From positions 434,001 to 498,000 of the forward strand of contig NZ_QLMC01000001.1 in the NCBI RefSeq assembly GCF_003259745.1: a stretch of 64,000 nucleotides of DNA. The letters are read 5' to 3'. The translations under genes were made by a program, and so were the position numbers. The notes beneath the pieces are model-generated. The model did not search any database, was not told the DNA's origin, and saw only the letters and a list, made by a program, of their open reading frames with translations. Below, in pieces: positions 60,271 through 64,000 of the stretch. Within the stretch, counting starts at the first letter, position 1. Each line of letters opens with the position of its first letter. The DNA is from Larkinella arboricola. GTDB lineage: Bacteria > Bacteroidota > Bacteroidia > Cytophagales > Spirosomataceae.

Positions 60271-61059
60271 ATGGTTGAAACAAAAAATGGACCGACAGTG
60301 GACAAACTATTTACGAAGAGAACCGTCCTGATCAGTGGCGGACTGGGCGACATCGGCCGGGCGACGGCCCTGGAATTCGCGCGGCTGGGTGCCGCCATTG
60401 CCATTGGTGACATGAATCCGGCCAGCCAGGCCGAAGCCTTGTTGAATGAACTGGGCCAATTGGGCGTTGCAACCCACTACACGCAGGTCGATGTCAGAGA
60501 GGCCGATGCCGTGCAGAACTGGGTGCTGGCGGTTGAAAATAGCCTTGGGGTAGCGGATATTATCATTGCCAATGCGGCTATCGTTACCGCCAGAAGGATT
60601 CATGAAATCACGCCCGAACAATGGTCGAACGAAATTCGGGTCAATCTGGACGGCGCGTTTTTTATGACCCAAAGCGCCACGGCCCGGCTGCTGGCCCACG
60701 GTCTTCCGGGGCGGGTGGTGTTTGTCGGAAGCTGGGCGGCCCACGCGGTACACCCGCACATTCCGGCCTACAGCGTTGCCAAAGCCGGTCTCCGGATGCT
60801 TTGCCAGTGCATGGCGCTGGAACTGGCCCCACACCAGATTCTGGTCAATGAAATTGCACCCGGTTACGTCAACGCCGGGTTGAGCGCCAAGCTGTGGGAA
60901 AAAGAACCCGCCCGGGCCGAGGAGGCCCGGCAACGCGTGCCCATCCGTAAACTAATCAGTGCCGAAGCGGTAGCCCGGCAGGTGGTTTACCTCTGCCATC
61001 CCGACAATGAGCACATGACCGGCAGCACTTTGCTGATGGATGGCGGACTTTCACTTTAA
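60271..61059 (+). CDS. Short-chain dehydrogenase/reductase
   Basis: This is a 262-residue classical SDR. The cofactor motif is ISGGLGDIGRATALEFA (a GGxxxIG variant of TGxxxGIG). IIIANAAIVTARRIHEITPEQW carries NAA. VGSWAAHAVHPHIPAYSVAKAGLR holds the catalytic Ser, Tyr and Lys (YxxxK). AIAIGDMNP, with Asp at the end of strand 2, suggests NAD(H) use. The family reduces or oxidises a hydroxyl or keto group; in this operon the substrate is probably a sugar-acid intermediate. It is followed 6 bases later by the ceramidase-like gene. Confidence 0.93.
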   Translation: MVETKNGPTVDKLFTKRTVLISGGLGDIGRATALEFARLGAAIAIGDMNPASQAEALLNELGQLGVATHYTQVDVREADAVQNWVLAVENSLGVADIIIANAAIVTARRIHEITPEQWSNEIRVNLDGAFFMTQSATARLLAHGLPGRVVFVGSWAAHAVHPHIPAYSVAKAGLRMLCQCMALELAPHQILVNEIAPGYVNAGLSAKLWEKEPARAEEARQRVPIRKLISAEAVARQVVYLCHPDNEHMTGSTLLMDGGLSL

Positions 61060-61065
61060 AATCGC

Positions 61066-62466
61066 ATGAACGCACCCCTTTACCCTACCTTTGAACAGTC
61101 TGCGTTTGCCGGTTTGATCGGTGTTGCGCAGGAAGATGTTACCCCGCCCGTTGGCATCTACGCCCGAAACTGGGGAGCCGCCACGCACGAAGCCGCCGAG
61201 GGCATCCACCGGCCGCTGATGCTGAGTTGCGTGACGTTTCAAACCACGCCGGATGAGCCGCCACTTGTGCTGATTGGGGCCGATCTGGGCTGGTGGCGCA
61301 GTGCCGACGATGAGCGATTTCTGCGAAACGGTATTCTGAAAGCCCTGTCGCTGGACGAATCCCGGCTGATGTTCTGCCTGTCGCACACCCACGCTGGGCC
61401 AAGCCTGAGCCGTGACGACGCCCCGAAAGCGGGTGGCCATCTGGTAGAACCGTATTTGCAGTTGATTCAGGAACGCACGATCCGGGCCATTCAGACGGCG
61501 CTGGCCGGGGCGCAACCTGCCACGCTGACCTGGGCGTATGGAACCTGTGCGCTGGCCGTTAACCGCGATTTGCCGGATCGCGAAAAAGACCGGTACATCT
61601 GCGGGCTGAATCCCGAAAAAAGCGCGGACGATACCCTGCTGGTTGGCCGAATTGCCGACGGTCAGGACCGGGTTCTGGGCACCATCGTCAACTACGCCTG
61701 TCACCCGACGACGCTGGCCTGGGAAAACCGCCTGATTTCGCCCGACTACATCGGTGCCATGCGGGAAGTGGTCGAGCAGGCCACCCACGCGCCCTGTTTA
61801 TTTATGCAGGGCGCTTCGGGCGAGTTGTCGCCGAGGGAACAGTACGTCGGGGATGTCCGCATTGCCGACACCTACGGCCGTCAGTTGGGCTATGCCGTGC
61901 TGTCGACGCTTGAAGCGGTTTTGCCCACCCAGACGCGGCTGTCGTTTGCCGGGGTGGTTGAATCGGGGGCTCCGCTGGCCATCTGGAAAAAAGAACCGTA
62001 TGCACCTTCCACCACGCTCCGGGCCGAACGGGTTGAGGTTGAACTCCCCCTGAAACCGCTTCCGTCGCTGGCCGAAATCGAAAAAGAGTGGGCGGCCTGC
62101 GGGGATAACGTGCTAAAAGAACGGCTTTGGCGAAAACGCGGCATCCGGAAAACCGTGGGCGACGGGGAGGTAACGAAGATGCCGCTCTGGGTCTGGCACG
62201 TGGGCGATTCCATTCTGGTGGGCCAGCCGAACGAAGCCTATTCCGCTTTCCAGCAGCAGCTTCGCGCCCGGTTTGTGCCGAAAGCCGTGGCTGTCATGAA
62301 CATCGTCAACGGCTCGACCGGTTACCTGCCGCCCGAAGATCTGTACGGCGACGACCTTTATACCGTCTGGCAAACTCCCTTTGCGCAAGGCTCCCTGGAA
62401 TTGCTCATCGAAAGCGCCATTCAAACGACCCGCAACCTGACCCGGCATGAACCTCTCAACGCTTGA
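61066..62466 (+). CDS. Neutral/alkaline ceramidase-like hydrolase, cytoplasmic
   Basis: The 466-residue protein matches the neutral/alkaline non-lysosomal ceramidase N-terminal domain. IGVAQEDVTPPVGIYARNWG opens it. LVLIGADLGWW, LSHTHAGPSLSRD (zinc His ligands), VNYACHPTTLAWEN and MREVVEQATHAPCLFMQGASGELSPREQYVGD form the amidase core. No signal peptide is seen, whereas true ceramidases are secreted, so this member probably cleaves a small N-acyl or amide substrate inside the cell. The SSS transporter gene overlaps its end by 20 bases, showing tight coupling. Confidence 0.85.
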   Translation: MNAPLYPTFEQSAFAGLIGVAQEDVTPPVGIYARNWGAATHEAAEGIHRPLMLSCVTFQTTPDEPPLVLIGADLGWWRSADDERFLRNGILKALSLDESRLMFCLSHTHAGPSLSRDDAPKAGGHLVEPYLQLIQERTIRAIQTALAGAQPATLTWAYGTCALAVNRDLPDREKDRYICGLNPEKSADDTLLVGRIADGQDRVLGTIVNYACHPTTLAWENRLISPDYIGAMREVVEQATHAPCLFMQGASGELSPREQYVGDVRIADTYGRQLGYAVLSTLEAVLPTQTRLSFAGVVESGAPLAIWKKEPYAPSTTLRAERVEVELPLKPLPSLAEIEKEWAACGDNVLKERLWRKRGIRKTVGDGEVTKMPLWVWHVGDSILVGQPNEAYSAFQQQLRARFVPKAVAVMNIVNGSTGYLPPEDLYGDDLYTVWQTPFAQGSLELLIESAIQTTRNLTRHEPLNA

Positions 62467-64000
62467 CCTTTCCATCTTCGGTATTTACATTCTTGGCGTT
62501 ATTGCACTAGGCATTTATGCGTCCCGCCAGGGCCAGCAAACCAAACGGGATTATTTTCTGGCGGGCGACAAACTGCCCTGGTGGATGATCGGCGGCAGCA
62601 TCATTGCTTCCAACATCAGCAGCCACCACCTGGTAGGGGCTATGGGCGTGGCCTACAGCCGGGGGTTTGTGGCCATTGCGATGGAATGGGGAGCCATCCT
62701 AATCGGTTTTAACGCCCTGCTCTGGATTTTTCTGCCTTTTTACATCCGCAACGGGTTTTATACCGTTCCCGAATTTCTCCAGAAACGCTTCGGAGCCGCC
62801 ACCCGCACCACCTATGCCGTACTTATTCTGCTAACGTACATCTTTGTGGAAATCAGTGCGGTGCTGTATCTGGGCGCGCTTTCCCTGCATTCTCTGCTGG
62901 GTTTTCCGGTTGTGACGAGTGTGCTGGTGCTGGCCATTTTTACCGGTATCTACACGATTGCGGGTGGTTTGCGGGCGGTGATCTGGACCGAAATGCTGCA
63001 ACTTGCCGTGCTGGTGCTGGGTGGGGTGGCCCTAACCGTTGCCACGGTCAATGCCGCCGGGGGGATTTCCGCCGTGACCGAAACCTCCAAAGACTGGGAC
63101 CTGATTCTGCCCGCCGATGATCCGGATTTTCCGTGGACGATGTACCTCGGCGGTACGCTTTGCATCAGTATTTTCTACTGCGCCACCAACCAGTTTATCG
63201 TGCAGCGGGTGCTGGCGGCCAAAAACGAGTGGCACGCGCGCATGGGCGTGGTGTTTGGCGATTATCTGAAATTTCTGATACCGGTCATCATCACGGTTCC
63301 GGCGCTGGTGGCTCCCAAATTGTTTCCGGCGCTGGAAAAACCGGATTTGCTCTTTCCAACGCTGGTTGAAAATCTGATGCCTACGGGTCTGGTGGGGCTG
63401 GTGATGGCGGGTCTGATTGCCGCTGTCATGTCGCACCTGTCGGGAGCCATCAACTCCTGCACCACCATTCTGACGGTAGACGTTTACCTGACGTATTTCC
63501 GGAAAAACGCGTCGGAAGTGCAGGCCGTACGGTTTGGCCGCATCGCCGGGGTGGTTATCATTGCGGTCGGCATTCTCTGCACGGGGCTTTTCATCACCCA
63601 GTCCGACAAGCCGGTTTTTCTCTACCTGATGAACGCTTACGGCCTGTTTACGCCCGGTATTGCCGTGATGTTTCTGCTCGGTATTCTCTGGAAACGCACC
63701 ACCCAGGCCGGGGCGCTGACCGCCGGAATCCTGACCATTCCGCTTTCCATCGTGCTGGAGTTTGTGTTTCCGCAAATGCCGTTTTTCAACCGTACCGGTA
63801 TTGTATTTTGGACCTGCATGGCCTTATGCGTGCTCGTTAGTCTGGTGACCAAACCCAAACCGGAGGCCGAACTCGCAGGGCTGATCTGGAACAAGGAAAG
63901 CCTTTCGCTGCTGCCCGAAGAACGCGAACAACAGCGGGGCTGGCGCAATCCGGCAATCTGGTGGGCTATTATTACGGCGGCCGTTCTGTATTTTTACATC
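62447..64000 (+). CDS. Sodium:solute symporter (SSS family), 3' end outside window
   Basis: This is an inner membrane transporter; 518 residues are visible before the window ends. The SSS fold is clear. LAGDKLPWWMIGGSIIASNISSHHLVGAMGVAYSRGFVAIAMEWGA (helices 1-2) is followed by FYTVPEFLQKRFG, ISAVLYLGAL and AGLIAAVMSHLSGAINSCTTILTVDVY, the latter typical of SGLT-like sugar symporters. About 12 membrane segments are seen in this part. The start overlaps the ceramidase-like gene by 20 bases. It probably imports the substrate or periplasmic product of the SusCD-oxidoreductase system. The gene is truncated by the right edge. Confidence 0.92.
   Translation, partial: MNLSTLDLSIFGIYILGVIALGIYASRQGQQTKRDYFLAGDKLPWWMIGGSIIASNISSHHLVGAMGVAYSRGFVAIAMEWGAILIGFNALLWIFLPFYIRNGFYTVPEFLQKRFGAATRTTYAVLILLTYIFVEISAVLYLGALSLHSLLGFPVVTSVLVLAIFTGIYTIAGGLRAVIWTEMLQLAVLVLGGVALTVATVNAAGGISAVTETSKDWDLILPADDPDFPWTMYLGGTLCISIFYCATNQFIVQRVLAAKNEWHARMGVVFGDYLKFLIPVIITVPALVAPKLFPALEKPDLLFPTLVENLMPTGLVGLVMAGLIAAVMSHLSGAINSCTTILTVDVYLTYFRKNASEVQAVRFGRIAGVVIIAVGILCTGLFITQSDKPVFLYLMNAYGLFTPGIAVMFLLGILWKRTTQAGALTAGILTIPLSIVLEFVFPQMPFFNRTGIVFWTCMALCVLVSLVTKPKPEAELAGLIWNKESLSLLPEEREQQRGWRNPAIWWAIITAAVLYFYI

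Noticed and set aside
59070-60413. 447-residue minus-strand frame
   Set aside because: It mirrors the dehydratase gene, which has all enolase-superfamily motifs; no domain is visible in the shadow.
1-64000. rRNA, tRNA, CRISPR arrays, insertion sequences or prophage
   Set aside because: I saw no tRNA-like cloverleaf ends, no regularly spaced repeats, no transposase or integrase, and no phage structural genes.

Overview
The window looks like a piece of chromosome from a Bacteroidota bacterium of the order Cytophagales, most likely a Spirosoma/Larkinella-type member. The evidence is a SusC/SusD pair, promoter -7 elements of the Bacteroidota form TANNTTTG, LytS/LytTR and PadR-permease regulatory modules, many Tat- and lipoprotein-exported sugar enzymes, and moderate GC with dense coding. 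The genus is inference. I found no rRNA, tRNA, CRISPR array, insertion sequence or phage gene. Both ends cut a gene: GH20 on the left and a sodium:solute symporter on the right.

Layout. 0-6 kb (minus strand): the 5' part of a GH20 hexosaminidase, an M19-dipeptidase-like protein, and a cytoplasmic protein that fuses a trypsin-like and a subtilisin-like protease. 6-7.6 kb: a ferredoxin and a type 2 ferredoxin-NADP reductase. 8-16 kb: a PKD/beta-helix lipoprotein, an O-antigen-ligase-like membrane protein, a GNAT acetyltransferase, a sulfatase, a Crp/Fnr regulator next to a perfect CRP-type palindrome, a SnoaL-like protein, a DUF72 protein and a GH16 glucanase. 16.3-20.8 kb: a light-sensing cluster (bacteriophytochrome kinase, response regulator, heme oxygenase that supplies the chromophore) facing a PAS kinase. 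20.9-22.6 kb: a KdgF-like cupin and a hexuronate-type MFS transporter. 22.6-28.4 kb: a two-domain redoxin, a LytS-like kinase, two exported proteins of unknown function, and an ECF sigma factor overlapping a possible anti-sigma/beta-barrel protein. 28.6-35 kb: a cytochrome-containing HEAT/propeller lipoprotein, an FG-GAP protein and a GH125 alpha-mannosidase. 35.2-48.8 kb: a PadR regulator with an ABC permease, an MscS-type channel, an unusual double LytS kinase with its LytTR regulator, a FabH-like thiolase, a phytanoyl-CoA-dioxygenase-like protein with a divergent AraC regulator, and an ABC exporter.

49-64 kb is the most coherent accessory region. A GntR/FCD regulator precedes a single-direction operon: SusC, SusD, two Tat-exported Gfo/Idh/MocA oxidoreductases, a GSAM-like aminotransferase, an enolase-superfamily dehydratase, an SDR, a neutral-ceramidase-like hydrolase and an SSS transporter. 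It contains no classical glycoside hydrolase as far as the window shows. The enzymes suggest uptake followed by oxidation, amine transfer and dehydration of an amino- or N-acyl-amino sugar-like compound, but the substrate is unknown. The 11-mer TTTGTTTACAA lies just upstream of both the regulator and susC and may be its operator.

The strongest candidates for undescribed biology are (1) the dual-protease/M19-like pair, (2) the SusCD-Gfo-aminotransferase-dehydratase operon with its regulator and leader, (3) the double LytS kinase whose phospho-acceptor motif and ATPase domain lie in different membrane modules, and (4) a set of intergenic imperfect palindromes built from repeated about 10-base words.
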